DNA of 26,625 nucleotides from Candidatus Omnitrophota bacterium (GTDB lineage: Bacteria > Verrucomicrobiota > Verrucomicrobiia > Limisphaerales > UBA1319): positions 1 to 26,625 of the forward strand of contig JAMCZD010000224.1 of the NCBI GenBank assembly GCA_023473405.1. The letters are read 5' to 3'. Under the pieces are notes generated by a model. That model saw only the letters and a program-made list of their open reading frames with translations. It had not been told where the DNA came from and did no database searches. Made by a program: the position numbers and the translations under genes. Below are positions 1-9,200 of the stretch, piece after piece; within the stretch, counting starts at the first letter, position 1; each line of letters starts with the position of its first letter.

Positions 1-575
1 GCGTGATCGGCGCCGCCGATCACGCCGGCCATCACCGCCAGGTAGCCGCAATTGCGTCCCATGGTCTCGATGAGGAACGCGCGGCGGTGAGAGGAGGCCG
101 TGTCGCGCAGCTTGTCGATTGCGTCGCACAGCGTATTGAGGGCGGTATCCACGCCGATGGCCATGTTGGTTCCCCACATATCGTTATCGATGCTGCCGGG
201 GATGCCCATCACCTGCACGCCCCTGGCGGCCAGCGCATGCGCCCCGCGCATGGAGCCGTCCCCTCCGATGATCACCAACGCATCGATGGCGTTCTCCGTC
301 AAAATACGGACGGCGTCCGTCTGGCCCTTTTCCTCGTAGAACTCCTCCGAGCGGCCGGTGCCCAGCATAGTACCGCCGCGCTGGATGATGCCGCCCACGT
401 CGCGCGGCTCCAGCGGCGCCATATCGCCCTTCAGCAGCCCCTCGAAACCCTGGCGGATGCCGTAGACCTGGCAGCCGTTGAACAACGCGGTGCGGGCGAC
501 GGCGCGGATGCAGGGGTTCATGCCCGGCGCGTCGCCGCCGGAAGTCAGGACGCCGATTCGCTTAATTTTCGCCAT
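1..575 (-). CDS. pfkA: 6-phosphofructokinase, ATP type (3' part outside window)
   Basis: Phosphorylates fructose 6-phosphate to fructose 1,6-bisphosphate, the committed step of glycolysis, in the cytoplasm. The first 191 residues are present and run off the left edge. Visible motifs: the N-terminal nucleotide loop GVLTSGGDAPGMN (residues 8-20), GGDGS at 104-108, the catalytic block PGSIDND at 126-132 (D130 matches E. coli D127), and ETMGRNCGYLA near the break. Gly in GGDGS and Gly127 before SIDND are the ATP-type residues; pyrophosphate-dependent enzymes have Asp and Lys there. Ser replaces the usual Thr of TIDND. The start ATG fits the N-terminus of the family. It is transcribed away from dnaE's 3' end, with a 408-bp spacer upstream that holds an inverted repeat and a leader hairpin. 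The family assignment is near certain. Confidence 0.96.
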   Translation of the reverse strand, partial: MAKIKRIGVLTSGGDAPGMNPCIRAVARTALFNGCQVYGIRQGFEGLLKGDMAPLEPRDVGGIIQRGGTMLGTGRSEEFYEEKGQTDAVRILTENAIDALVIIGGDGSMRGAHALAARGVQVMGIPGSIDNDMWGTNMAIGVDTALNTLCDAIDKLRDTASSHRRAFLIETMGRNCGYLAVMAGVIGGADH

Positions 576-595
576 GATTCTCTACCTTTTCAAAG

Positions 596-618
596 TGGAG
601 TTTCCGTAGCAAACTCCA
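596..618 (-). promoter_or_regulatory. Hairpin in the pfkA leader
   Basis: An 8-bp perfect stem (596-603 with 611-618) and 7-nt loop lie about 20 bases upstream of the pfkA start codon. No T-run follows on either strand, so it is not an obvious terminator. It could shape the mRNA leader; function is unknown. Confidence 0.35.
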
Positions 619-655
619 AATCGTGGGCACGGCCCGCGATATTTATCTCATTTCT

Positions 656-689
656 AAAACGATTAACCCATAAGTTCTTTAATCGTTTT
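656..689. promoter_or_regulatory. Inverted repeat upstream of pfkA, candidate operator
   Basis: Perfect 11-bp arms AAAACGATTAA and TTAATCGTTTT are separated by 12 nt, about 80 bp upstream of the pfkA start. The AT-rich arms and the position suggest a dimeric regulator site for pfkA, but no regulator gene is nearby and no clear sigma-70 promoter was found around it. Confidence 0.4.
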
Positions 690-773
690 CCTCAAAGAAT
701 TGATTGTAATACCACGGACGGTAAACGGAACGAGTTCTTGCCCATCATCCCCTTTGCCATTCTGTGGCAGCAG

Positions 774-800
774 AGCCAAACAGCAGGTTGCTGTTTGGCT
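774..800. repeat. Perfect 12-bp hairpin in the pfkA-dnaE spacer
   Basis: Arms AGCCAAACAGCA and TGCTGTTTGGCT with a 3-nt loop. There is no T-run on either side. Nearby segments around 751-764 and 889-902 form a second, longer imperfect inverted pair around it (CCTTTGCCATTCTG against CAGAGTGGCAAAAG), so this is probably one nested palindromic repeat element rather than a terminator. The 408-bp spacer (576-983) has no convincing gene. Confidence 0.5.
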
Positions 801-910
801 CGCGAACTGAGGAATCCATCCGAGCCACTTTTTATACACACCAGGCTAGTTTTATTTCGATCTCATGGATGGACTCTTCGCTTTGCTCAGAGTGGCAAAA
901 GAGGAGACTC

Positions 911-937
911 AAATAATAAGTTGACGGGCGCGTCAAC
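911..937 (-). terminator. Probable dnaE terminator
   Basis: On the minus strand, about 46 bases after the dnaE stop, GTTGACG and CGTCAAC pair around a CGCC loop (920-937) and are followed by TTATTATTT. The stem is short and the T-run broken, so this is a weak intrinsic terminator call. Confidence 0.45.
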
Positions 938-983
938 GAGAAATTTATTGCCTTGGTATCCTTTGTATCTTTGTGGTGAATTG

Positions 984-3900
984 TTAGTGCAGCAAAATCG
1001 GCTCGACGCGCAAATTATTCACCCCCACCATTTCTTCGAGCCGCGCCAGCAATCCCTCGTTCAGATCCGTCGTGTCGTTGGGAAAATCAAGCAGATAACC
1101 GGAACGGCCTTCGAAGACATAGAAAGCGAAGCGGTCAGATCCAGGGTATGAGATCAACGCCCCATGCACGCGCCGTATAGCAAGGATATCGCGGGCCTTG
1201 TCGCCCTTGCTGCGCAAATAGATCGTGACCATGCGCGGGGCGCGTTCTCCGCCGCGCGGCGCCGGCCGCGGTGGCAGGAAAGGCACACCGATCTCGCGCG
1301 GCGCTGGGCTGACCACCGCGCCCAGGCCGGTAGTCACGGCCTCGGCTACGGAGTTAGCCGGAGGCGAAGGCGGAACCTGCGGGTCATCAGCCGGCGCGGA
1401 TTTGGCAACGGCAACTGGTTCCGGTTCGACTGGCGAGGGTACTTCGGCAGGGGCCGGCTCTCCCAGCCCTGGGCGGGGTAACCCCGCCCCTACCGATGAT
1501 TCAGGGGGTGTTTCGCCGACCAGGGGGAAATGATCTTCGACGGATAATTCCCAGTCAGGCGGGAATAGGTCCGGAGGCTCGGGCAGGCCAGTCGGCGAGA
1601 AATCAGCGGGTTCCTCGACGCGTTGGGTTTTGTAAGGCTTACTCTCTTCTTTCACGGCGAGCGGCGCAGGCGTAACTGCAGGGGAATCGGCGGCCGGAAC
1701 CTGGTTACCGATAAGCGGGACGGTGACACTTAGCTTGGTGTCGATCTTATCCACCAATATCTTGCCTTCGCCGTTCTGGCTGTCCATGCAGCCTTCAACC
1801 ACGATCAGCTTCTCCATTTGTATAAGGCCGTTGAATTTTTCCCAGGTGCTGGGGAAGACCACCAGTTCGATCACGCCCTGCGGGTCTTCAAGGGTGACGA
1901 AGGCCATCATTTTGCCTTTCTTCGTGGGAAAGCTGCGGAAGGTCTTGACCAGTCCGGCCACGCGCACTCGTTCATCGCCTTCGACCACCGAGAGTTGGCT
2001 GGAGAAATGCGTCACTACTGCGGCCAGCTCGGCCATCATCGGGTTCAACGGATGATCGGATACGTAGAGGCCGATCAGCTCGCGCTCCCAGTTCAGCCGT
2101 TCGCGGCGGAAGGAGTCGAGACCATCATCCAGGGCGGCCAGCGCGATCTCCGAACCGGTGCCGGAGCCGCCTTCGAAGAAGGTGAGTTGGCCCACATCCT
2201 TGGCGTGGAAGTGAGCGGCGCTCATGGCGACGATCTGGTCGAGCACGTCCAGGATGGCGTGGCGGCTGCCCAGCGCGTCCAGCGCCCCAGCCTTGGTGAG
2301 GTATTCCAAGGGGCGCTTTCCCACGTGGCGCAAATCCACGCGGCGCGCCAAATCCACCAGGCTTTCAAACGGCTGGCCGCCGCGGCCCGCCAAAATGGCT
2401 TCCACTGCACCCTGCCCCACATTCTTAATGGCGCCTAAACCAAAACGGATGGCGGTGCCTTCTGGCAGATCCTGGATGGAGAAATCCCAGGTGCTTGAAT
2501 TGATATCGGGAGCCAGCACGGGAATGCCCATGCGGCGGCAATCGGCCACATAAAAGGCGACCTTGTCCGTGTCTCCCTGCGTGACCGAAAGCAGCGCGGT
2601 CATGTATTCGACCGGATAATGCAGTTTGAGATAGGCAGTCTGCACAGCCAGCGCGCCGTAATCGGCGGCGTGGGCTTTGTTGAAACCGTAGCGGGCGAAA
2701 TTTTCCCAATCTTCGAAGATGCCGTCTGCGGTAGCCTCTGCGATGCCCTTCTTTACCGCGCCGGCCACGAATTTCTTGCGATGCTTCTTCAGCTTGGCTT
2801 CAATCTTCTTGGCGATCGCCTTGCGCAGATCATCGGCTTCCGAAGCCGAGTAGCCGGCGATTTCCATCACCGCCGACATCAGCTGCTCTTGATAAACGGC
2901 GATGCCGTAGGTCTCGGCAAAGACCTTTTCCAGGGCCGGGTGGGCAAAGCTAACCGGCTCTCTGCCATGCATGCGGTCGATGTACTTGGGGATGAACTCC
3001 ATCGGCCCCGGCCGGAACAGCGCCACCATGGCGACGGCGTTGGGCAGCGAAGTCGGCTTCATCGCCATCATCCAGCGGCGCATTCCCGCGCCTTCGAATT
3101 GGAAGACGCCAGCGGTCTCGCCGCGCCCCAGCAGCTCATAAGTGCCCGCGTCATCCAAGGGAATGTTGTAGAGGTTTAGTTCCACACCTTTTCGCTCTTT
3201 GATCCGCGCGCAGGCGCGCTCCATGATGGTGAGGGTCGAGAGTCCGAGGAAATCGATTTTCAGCAGCCCCAAATACTCCAGCGTGGACATCTCGAACTGG
3301 GTCAGCACTTTGATGGGGGTTTCTTCTGCGTTGTTCCCCGTCGGGCGGTTCAGCGGTACATATTCAATGATGGGTTTGTCGGCGATCACGACGCCGGCGG
3401 CATGCGTGCCCGCCCCACGGATCACACCTTCCATCTGTTGGGCGGTGTCGATCAGTTCTTTGACGTAGGGCTTCCCCTTGTACTCGGCGGCAAAATCAGG
3501 CTGTGTTTCAATGGCCTCGGCGATGGTCACCGGCTTGCCGGGCACATTGGGAATGAGCTTGGCGACCCGGTCCACCTCGCTGAGCGGCACGTCCAGCACC
3601 CGGCCTACGTCGCGCACTGCGGCGCGAGCTTTCAACTTGTTGAAGGTGATGATGGCAGCCACCATCTCCTCGCCGTATTTCTGGGTGCAGTACTCCATCA
3701 TACGGGCACGTTTGTCATCCTGGAAGTCTAGGTCGATGTCGGGCATACTGACGCGGTCTATATTAAGGAAGCGCTCGAAAATAAGGCCGTGGTCGAGCGG
3801 ATTTAATAGGGTAATGTCCAGGGCATAGGCGACGATAGAGCCTTCCGCCGAGCCGCGGGCGTTGTACCAGATGTTCTGTTCCTTGGCATAACGACACAGA

Positions 3901-4928
3901 TCCCACACGATGAGAAAATAGGCGTTGAAGCCCATTTTGTGGATGACACCCAACTCGTAATCCAGGCGTTCGCTGGCCACCGGGTTTTGGGCGTAGTCCG
4001 GGTAGCGGCGCTCCAAGCCGGCCTCGCACAGCTCGCGCAAATAGGTCTGGGTGGTGTAGCTTTCTGGGACGGCGAATTGGGGCAAGTGATAACCCGTGCG
4101 GCCCAGGTCTACCTGGCAGCGTTCGGCGATCAGCAGCGTGTTCGAGAGAGATTCTGGAACCTCGGCAAACAGCGATTCCATCTCTTGCTGGCTGCGCAGA
4201 TAAAAGTCGGTGCCCGACATGCGCATGCGGCGTGGCTCGGTGAATAGACTGCCGGTTTGCACACACAGCAAGATGTCCTGCAGGCGTGCATCGGCCTGGT
4301 TCACGTAATGCACATCATTCGTAGCCACGTAGCGGGCCTGGTAGCGGTCACCCAGTTCGCGCAAGGTGCGGTTGACCTGGTGCAATTCGGGGATTTCGTG
4401 GTGTTGCAGCTCGAAGAAAAAGCGGTCCGGGCCGAAGACCTCATAATACCAATCGAGCTTGGCCTTGGCGTCAGGCAGGTTCTCTCGCAGGATGGCGCGC
4501 GGCACCTCGGCGGAGAGGCAGCCTGTGGTGGCGATCAGGCCTTCGGCGTGCGCCGCCAGGAAGTCGCGGTCAATGCGCGGAAAATAATAAAACCCCTCCA
4601 GTTGCGCTGCTGAAGCAATCCTCAAAAGGTTCTGGTATCCCGTGGGATTCTCCGCCAACAACAGGAGGTGGGAGGACTTCTTGTCCTCATCCGGATCACG
4701 GTCGCGCATGCTGCGCGAAGCCAGATAAGCTTCCACCCCGATGACGGGGTGGATGCCGGCTTCTTTGGCTGCGTTGAAGAACTCAATGACGCCGTACAAC
4801 GCCCCATGGTCGGTAATGGCCAGGGCGGGCATTTCTAGTTGCTTGGCGCGTTCGATCAATTGAGGGATCTTGCTGAAGCCATCCAGCAGCGAGTATTCAG
4901 TGTGGACGTGAAGATGAACGAAAGACAT
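984..4928 (-). CDS. dnaE: DNA polymerase III alpha subunit (DnaE)
   Basis: Catalytic subunit of the replicative polymerase; extends primers at the fork. The 1314 residues begin with a PHP domain whose metal-binding start VHLHVHTEYSLLDG is intact, followed by the Pol III palm with the catalytic pair in PDIDLDF and the third carboxylate in KIDFLGLSTLT, then the fingers, helix-hairpin-helix and an OB fold (VRVAGLVKTFRS region). A long Pro/Ala/Glu-rich linker (about residues 1090-1230) joins it to an unusual C-terminal domain of about 80 residues. The length exceeds E. coli DnaE (1160), mainly because of this tail. The linker contains a translated palindromic repeat at about residues 1146-1162. 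The ATG start directly precedes the conserved SFVHLHVHTEYS. Transcribed alone, with a long leader if the promoter at 5126-5134 is used. Confidence 0.98.
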   Translation of the reverse strand: MSFVHLHVHTEYSLLDGFSKIPQLIERAKQLEMPALAITDHGALYGVIEFFNAAKEAGIHPVIGVEAYLASRSMRDRDPDEDKKSSHLLLLAENPTGYQNLLRIASAAQLEGFYYFPRIDRDFLAAHAEGLIATTGCLSAEVPRAILRENLPDAKAKLDWYYEVFGPDRFFFELQHHEIPELHQVNRTLRELGDRYQARYVATNDVHYVNQADARLQDILLCVQTGSLFTEPRRMRMSGTDFYLRSQQEMESLFAEVPESLSNTLLIAERCQVDLGRTGYHLPQFAVPESYTTQTYLRELCEAGLERRYPDYAQNPVASERLDYELGVIHKMGFNAYFLIVWDLCRYAKEQNIWYNARGSAEGSIVAYALDITLLNPLDHGLIFERFLNIDRVSMPDIDLDFQDDKRARMMEYCTQKYGEEMVAAIITFNKLKARAAVRDVGRVLDVPLSEVDRVAKLIPNVPGKPVTIAEAIETQPDFAAEYKGKPYVKELIDTAQQMEGVIRGAGTHAAGVVIADKPIIEYVPLNRPTGNNAEETPIKVLTQFEMSTLEYLGLLKIDFLGLSTLTIMERACARIKERKGVELNLYNIPLDDAGTYELLGRGETAGVFQFEGAGMRRWMMAMKPTSLPNAVAMVALFRPGPMEFIPKYIDRMHGREPVSFAHPALEKVFAETYGIAVYQEQLMSAVMEIAGYSASEADDLRKAIAKKIEAKLKKHRKKFVAGAVKKGIAEATADGIFEDWENFARYGFNKAHAADYGALAVQTAYLKLHYPVEYMTALLSVTQGDTDKVAFYVADCRRMGIPVLAPDINSSTWDFSIQDLPEGTAIRFGLGAIKNVGQGAVEAILAGRGGQPFESLVDLARRVDLRHVGKRPLEYLTKAGALDALGSRHAILDVLDQIVAMSAAHFHAKDVGQLTFFEGGSGTGSEIALAALDDGLDSFRRERLNWERELIGLYVSDHPLNPMMAELAAVVTHFSSQLSVVEGDERVRVAGLVKTFRSFPTKKGKMMAFVTLEDPQGVIELVVFPSTWEKFNGLIQMEKLIVVEGCMDSQNGEGKILVDKIDTKLSVTVPLIGNQVPAADSPAVTPAPLAVKEESKPYKTQRVEEPADFSPTGLPEPPDLFPPDWELSVEDHFPLVGETPPESSVGAGLPRPGLGEPAPAEVPSPVEPEPVAVAKSAPADDPQVPPSPPANSVAEAVTTGLGAVVSPAPREIGVPFLPPRPAPRGGERAPRMVTIYLRSKGDKARDILAIRRVHGALISYPGSDRFAFYVFEGRSGYLLDFPNDTTDLNEGLLARLEEMVGVNNLRVEPILLH
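1466..1494. repeat. Palindromic repeat embedded in the dnaE linker
   Basis: GGGCGGGGT and ACCCCGCCC pair around one base and are followed by CCTAC. On the coding strand the motif GTAGGGGCGGGGT is read as VGAGLPRPG (from residue 1146). A close relative, GTAGGGGCGGGTCT with its complement, lies in a non-coding spacer at 15408-15431. This suggests that an intergenic repeat type has settled in frame in a disordered linker. Confidence 0.6.
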
Positions 4929-4937
4929 ATCTAGTCC

Positions 4938-4997
4938 GTCATGGCGAGGAGGCGTCGTACGACGCCTTTAGCGTCGCTGCCGACGAAGCAATCTCCC
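4938..4997. repeat. Dispersed GTCAT-GCGAGGAGG...GAAGCAATCTCC repeat
   Basis: One copy of the dispersed intergenic repeat family of this window. It begins GTCATGGCGAGGAGG, ends CGACGAAGCAATCTCC, and carries a perfect 18-bp palindrome (AGGCGTCGT and ACGACGCCT, 4950-4967) between the ends. It lies 9 bp upstream of dnaE, inside the predicted leader. Confidence 0.7.
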
Positions 4998-5125
4998 GCC
5001 TAAACGTGAGGTCATGCTCGCCTAATCGAATCTCATAGGCAAAGGTGAAGGACAGGAGGAAGGTAAATAGTAATTGGGTATTAGTAATCAACATCTTCAG
5101 TTACTCTCGCTGACTGGACAAGCGG

Positions 5126-5134
5126 ATTATAGCA
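5126..5134 (-). promoter_or_regulatory. Extended -10 promoter, probably dnaE
   Basis: The minus strand reads TGCTATAAT, a consensus extended -10, with no good -35. The same nonamer precedes secA. It would start the dnaE transcript near 5119, leaving a leader of about 190 nt that includes the dispersed repeat. Confidence 0.5.
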
Positions 5135-5161
5135 TTCAGGTCTGGCCCGATCTATGAACGA

Positions 5162-5188
5162 ACCTTAAAACAATGGATGTTTTAAGGT
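5162..5188. promoter_or_regulatory. Inverted repeat upstream of the dnaE promoter
   Basis: Perfect 11-bp arms ACCTTAAAACA and TGTTTTAAGGT with a 5-nt loop sit about 30 bp upstream of the predicted dnaE -10. It could be an operator or a structural repeat. The rest of the 495-bp spacer (4929-5423) shows no convincing coding frame. Confidence 0.4.
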
Positions 5189-5278
5189 CTTTGCTCAATT
5201 GTTTGGGGCCATTCACTTATCACTGGTTTGGGTTAGGCGATATGGAAAGATGGGCGAGCGACGATAAGCAAGAGCCAA

Positions 5279-5301
5279 CACCCAGTTGGTGTTTTTCTTG
5301 T
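5279..5301 (+). terminator. Short hairpin with T-run, orphan terminator candidate
   Basis: AACACC and GGTGTT pair around CAGTT and run into TTTCTTGT on the plus strand. No coding gene lies directly upstream on that strand, so it may end a small unannotated RNA or be chance. Confidence 0.3.
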
Positions 5302-5354
5302 CAGGCTACACGATCGTTCGAATATGTAACCCAACGCCTTGCACTCCATGCTTT

Positions 5355-5383
5355 TTGTAAAATCGAACTCGCGTGGATATAAT
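5355..5383 (+). promoter_or_regulatory. Sigma-70-like promoter of the deazaflavin oxidoreductase gene
   Basis: -35 TTGTAA (5355-5360) and -10 TATAAT (5378-5383) are separated by exactly 17 bp. Transcription would begin near 5390, 34 nt ahead of the chosen start codon. Confidence 0.65.
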
Positions 5384-5423
5384 TGCTGAGAATCAAGTGT
5401 TGGGCCGCTCAGGGAGAATGCAC

Positions 5424-6020
5424 ATGCCTTCACCATTTCAGCAAAACGCAGCGGGCCCGATGACCTATCCGGCCCAATGGACTTTGAACCGCCTTCTGTT
5501 CAAGAGCCCCGTCATCTGGTGGCGAATGGGGCTTGGACCGCTGCTCTGGCGCAGGATGCTCCTATTGACGACTTGGGGCCGCAAGAGCCGCCTGCCGCGT
5601 CACACGATGCTCTCCTACACGCTCCACGAAGGCAAGGCCTTTCTCATTTCGGGATGGGGAGCGAGGACCGACTGGTACCAGAACATTGCGGCCGATCCTC
5701 AGACGGCCGTCCAGTTGGGCAGAAATCCCTACTCTGCCATCGCCCGCCGCGTTGTCAATGTCGAAGAGTTTGCTACCGTCATGCGGATTCTGCTGCGCAC
5801 CGGAGGCGACTCCCATTTCAGACCTTGGCTCAAATCACTGGACATAGAGTATGACCTGGACGACTTGGTCGCGAAACGCGATCGTATCTACTTGATAGCC
5901 CTGGATCCTAATGATCAGCAAGGACCGCCGGCGATGGTAAGTGATCTTACATGGCTTTGGGCCGTCATCCTGGCTGGCATGGTTATTGTGGGGCTGCTTA
6001 TGCAACGTTTCGTGCTATAG
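5424..6020 (+). CDS. Deazaflavin-dependent (F420/FMN) nitroreductase-family protein
   Basis: A 198-residue protein of the DDN/Rv3547-like split-barrel family, whose members use F420H2 or flavin to reduce quinones, nitro compounds and other electron-poor substrates. The core signature is visible: LLLTTWGRKSRLPRHTML (about 46-63), then GKAFLISGWGARTDWYQNIAADP (about 70-92), where other members have GRKSGKPRRTP and WYHNLxANP. A C-terminal hydrophobic stretch of about 22 residues (LTWLWAVILAGMVIVGLLM) suggests a membrane anchor, which is not universal in the family. The ATG at 5424 is chosen because AGGGAG (5411-5416) lies at good spacing; an ATG at 5418 overlaps it more closely. Single gene with its own promoter. 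The physiological substrate cannot be read from sequence. Confidence 0.85.
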   Translation: MPSPFQQNAAGPMTYPAQWTLNRLLFKSPVIWWRMGLGPLLWRRMLLLTTWGRKSRLPRHTMLSYTLHEGKAFLISGWGARTDWYQNIAADPQTAVQLGRNPYSAIARRVVNVEEFATVMRILLRTGGDSHFRPWLKSLDIEYDLDDLVAKRDRIYLIALDPNDQQGPPAMVSDLTWLWAVILAGMVIVGLLMQRFVL

Positions 6021-6180
6021 GTTCCTTTTGTGTTAATTCTTGCCTCCAATCGGCTCATAAACATACATCGTATCCAAAAGTTCAAATAGATCCTGTTCCA
6101 GTTGCACCGGAATTGCTTCGGAGGAACTCACGCAGGACGAATAAACTCTTAAACAGTTAATCAAGGGCAAAAAACCCGCA

Positions 6181-6189
6181 TGCTATAAT
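6181..6189 (+). promoter_or_regulatory. Extended -10 promoter of secA
   Basis: TGCTATAAT, identical to the element found upstream of dnaE, ends 21 bp before the secA ATG, which implies a leader of roughly 15 nt. No clear -35 is present. The 190 bp between the preceding gene and secA hold nothing else recognisable. Confidence 0.65.
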
Positions 6190-6210
6190 CGCCCGCGGAG
6201 TCGTACCAAG

Positions 6211-9200
6211 ATGTTAAAAAATATCGTCAAATTGATCGGGGGCGATCCCACCAAACAAACCATTCAAGCCTATTCGGAGATGGTGGATTACATCAACGGG
6301 CTGGAACCGCCGTTCGAGGCCCTCTCCGATGACGCTTTGCGCGCCAAGACAGCCGAGTTTCGAAACCGCTTGGACCAAGGCCAAAGCCTCGACGAGATCA
6401 TGCCCGAGGCCTTCGCCGTGGTGCGCGAGGCCAGCAAGCGCAGCATCGGTCTGCGCCCCTACGACGTGCAATTGATCGGCGGGATAGCTTTGCACCAAGG
6501 CAAAGTAGCCGAGATGCGCACCGGCGAAGGGAAGACGCTGGTGGCCACCATGCCGCTGTACCTGAACGCCCTCACGGGTCGTGGCGTGCATCTGGTCACC
6601 GTGAACGACTATCTGGCCCGCCGCGACGCCCGCTGGATGGCGCCCATTTACGACTTGCTCGGATTGAGCGTGGGCGTGCTGCAGATGGGTTCGCGCACCG
6701 AAGGCGGGCGCTTCGGCTATGTAGTCAATCTCCAGAAAGAATCCACCCACGAGGACCAACACCAGTTGGACATGGTCCCCCGCGCCCAGGCTTACGCCGC
6801 CGACATCACCTACGGCACCAATAACGAATTCGGCTTCGATTATCTGCGCGACAACATGAAAATGCGCCTCGGTGAAGCGGTGCAACGCGGACACTATTAC
6901 GCCATCATCGACGAAGTGGACAATATCCTGATCGACGAGGCACGCACACCGCTGATCATTTCCGGACCCGCGCACGACGAAGCCGAGCACTATATCCGCG
7001 TCGCCGAAGTGGTGAAGCGCTTGAACCCCGAAGATTACGAGATCAATGAAAAGGACCGCACGGTGACCCTGACCGAACTCGGCGAAACGCACCTGGAGCA
7101 ATTGCTGGGCGTCCCGCTGAGCGACCCCGAGCGGCCGGAAGACATCAGCCCCGAGCAGGCCCGCCTGATGGGTTTCATCGAGCAGGCCATGCGCGCTCAG
7201 TACCTGTTCAAACGCAACAAGGACTACCTGGTGCAGGGTGGACAGGTCGTCATTGTGGACGAATTTACCGGTCGCCTGATGCCCGGCCGCCGCTGGTCGG
7301 ATGGCTTGCACCAAGCCGTAGAAGCCAAAGAAGGGGTGAAGGTGGAGGCGGAGAACGTCACCTACGCCACCATCACCATCCAGAACTACTTTCGCATGTA
7401 CGAAAAGCTCGCCGGTATGACCGGCACAGCGCTCACCGAGGCCGAAGAATTCGACAAGATCTATAAGTTGGAGGTGATCGCCCTGCCCTCCAACCTGGAA
7501 TACAACGCCTTACGCAAAGATTCCGACCTGGAACAAATCGACGGCAAGGACGAACAAGGCTACAAGGTTACTTATTACGCTCGCAACGACGACCCTCAGA
7601 AGCTGCCCATACTGTGGAAGCGCAAGGACTACCCCGACGTGGTCTACCGCACGGTGGAAGCCAAAATGCGGTCGCTGATTAAAGAGATCGTCGCCATCCA
7701 TGTGATCGGCCGGCCGATCCTGGTCGGCACCACCTCGGTCGAACTTTCCGACTTCATCTCCAACCGCCTGCGCGCCGAACCCATCCAGAAACTACTACAG
7801 ACCGTTTTGCTGCGCGACGTTTGGCTCGAAAAGAACAACAAGACAGATGACGGCTTCGTCATCCCCGAATTGCAGCCGCTCTATGAGCCCCTGGAGAAGC
7901 TGAATCCGGGCGACCTGCGCCAGCGCGCCCGCGACCTGGGTATCCAGCTCAATTTGCAGAGCGAAGAAAACCTGCCGCGCCTGCTCAGACTGCTGGGTTT
8001 GGAAGCCGAACATGGACCTCGGCTGACGGCGGTTTTGCAAGGCGGCGTCCCACACTCTGTGCTGAATGCGCGCAAGCACACGGAAGAAAGCCAGATCATC
8101 GCCGGTGCCGGGGCCTATGGCGCCGTGACTATCGCCACCAACATGGCTGGCCGCGGTGTGGACATCAAACTGGGCGGTGAGATCGCCGAAGAGGTGCTAT
8201 CCGCGGTAAGCCGCGTGCTGCGTAAAGCCGGCCACGTCGAACCTTCGAATATGACCCTTGAGGAACAAAAAGAAGCCATCCTCAGGCTCAAGACCGAAGA
8301 TTATGGCATCTACAGAGCGGAGATCGAATATTTCCTGAAATCCGTCGACGAGATGGCCAAAGTGAAGGAACTCGGCGGCCTGCACGTGATCGGCTCCGAA
8401 CGCCACGAGGCGCGCCGCATCGACAACCAACTGCGCGGCCGCTCCGCCCGCCAGGGCGACCCCGGCTCCTCGCGCTTCTATCTCTCGCTGCAAGACGACT
8501 TGATGCGCCTGTTCGGCGGCGCCCAGGTGGAGGCCGCCATGCAGCGCATGCGCATGGACGACTCGGTGCCGCTGGAATACGGCCTGGTCACGCGCATCAT
8601 CGAGCAATCGCAGACCCGCGTGGAAGGCGCCAACTTCGACGCCCGCAAACATCTGCTGGAATATGACGACGTATTGAACACACAGCGCGCCACCATTTAC
8701 GCGCAGCGCGATCGCATCATGACCAAAGAAGACCTCACCGAAGATGTGGTCGGCATGCTCGAAGAGGAAGTGCGCCTGCGCGTGCCCGTCGCCCTCGATG
8801 ACGCCGACGGCCCTTGGAAGCTGCTGGCTTGGTTGGAACAGATCCAGCCCACGCTGGTAGTCAACCGCGTGTTGGTGCCCTCGTTCACGTTGCAAACCTT
8901 AATCGATCATCTCAAAGAACAAAAAATTGCCTCGGTCGCGCATGCGCAAACCGCACTGCTCGACGTAGCCAGCCAAGCGCTGCAAACCGAAGAAGAACAT
9001 TTACTGCATAGCTTGCAGACATTGCTGGACAGCAACGAGGAACGCCTCGAGCAGCAGATGGATAGTACGCTGGAAACACTCGATACCTTCATGCAGGGCC
9101 TGCGTCTTGAAGAAGAGGGGCAGCAGCGCTCTCCCAGCCAATTGCTTTCCGAGCTCAGCGGGCTGCTGCACCTGCCGCTGAAACTCAGCAATGACGAGCA

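Noticed and set aside
1..575. Pyrophosphate-dependent phosphofructokinase
   Set aside because: GGDGS and PGSIDND carry the Gly residues of ATP-type enzymes, not Asp/Lys.
3..1151. Long plus-strand open frame of 382 codons
   Set aside because: It is the shadow of pfkA and the 3' end of dnaE on the other strand; the minus-strand products have complete family motifs, and this one has none.
5173..5382. 69-codon frame upstream of the deazaflavin gene
   Set aside because: No ribosome-binding site, no family signal, and it runs across a hairpin with T-run and the next gene's promoter.
6214..7314. Minus-strand open frame of 366 codons
   Set aside because: Lies wholly within secA in a G+C-rich region and shows no motif; a shadow of secA.
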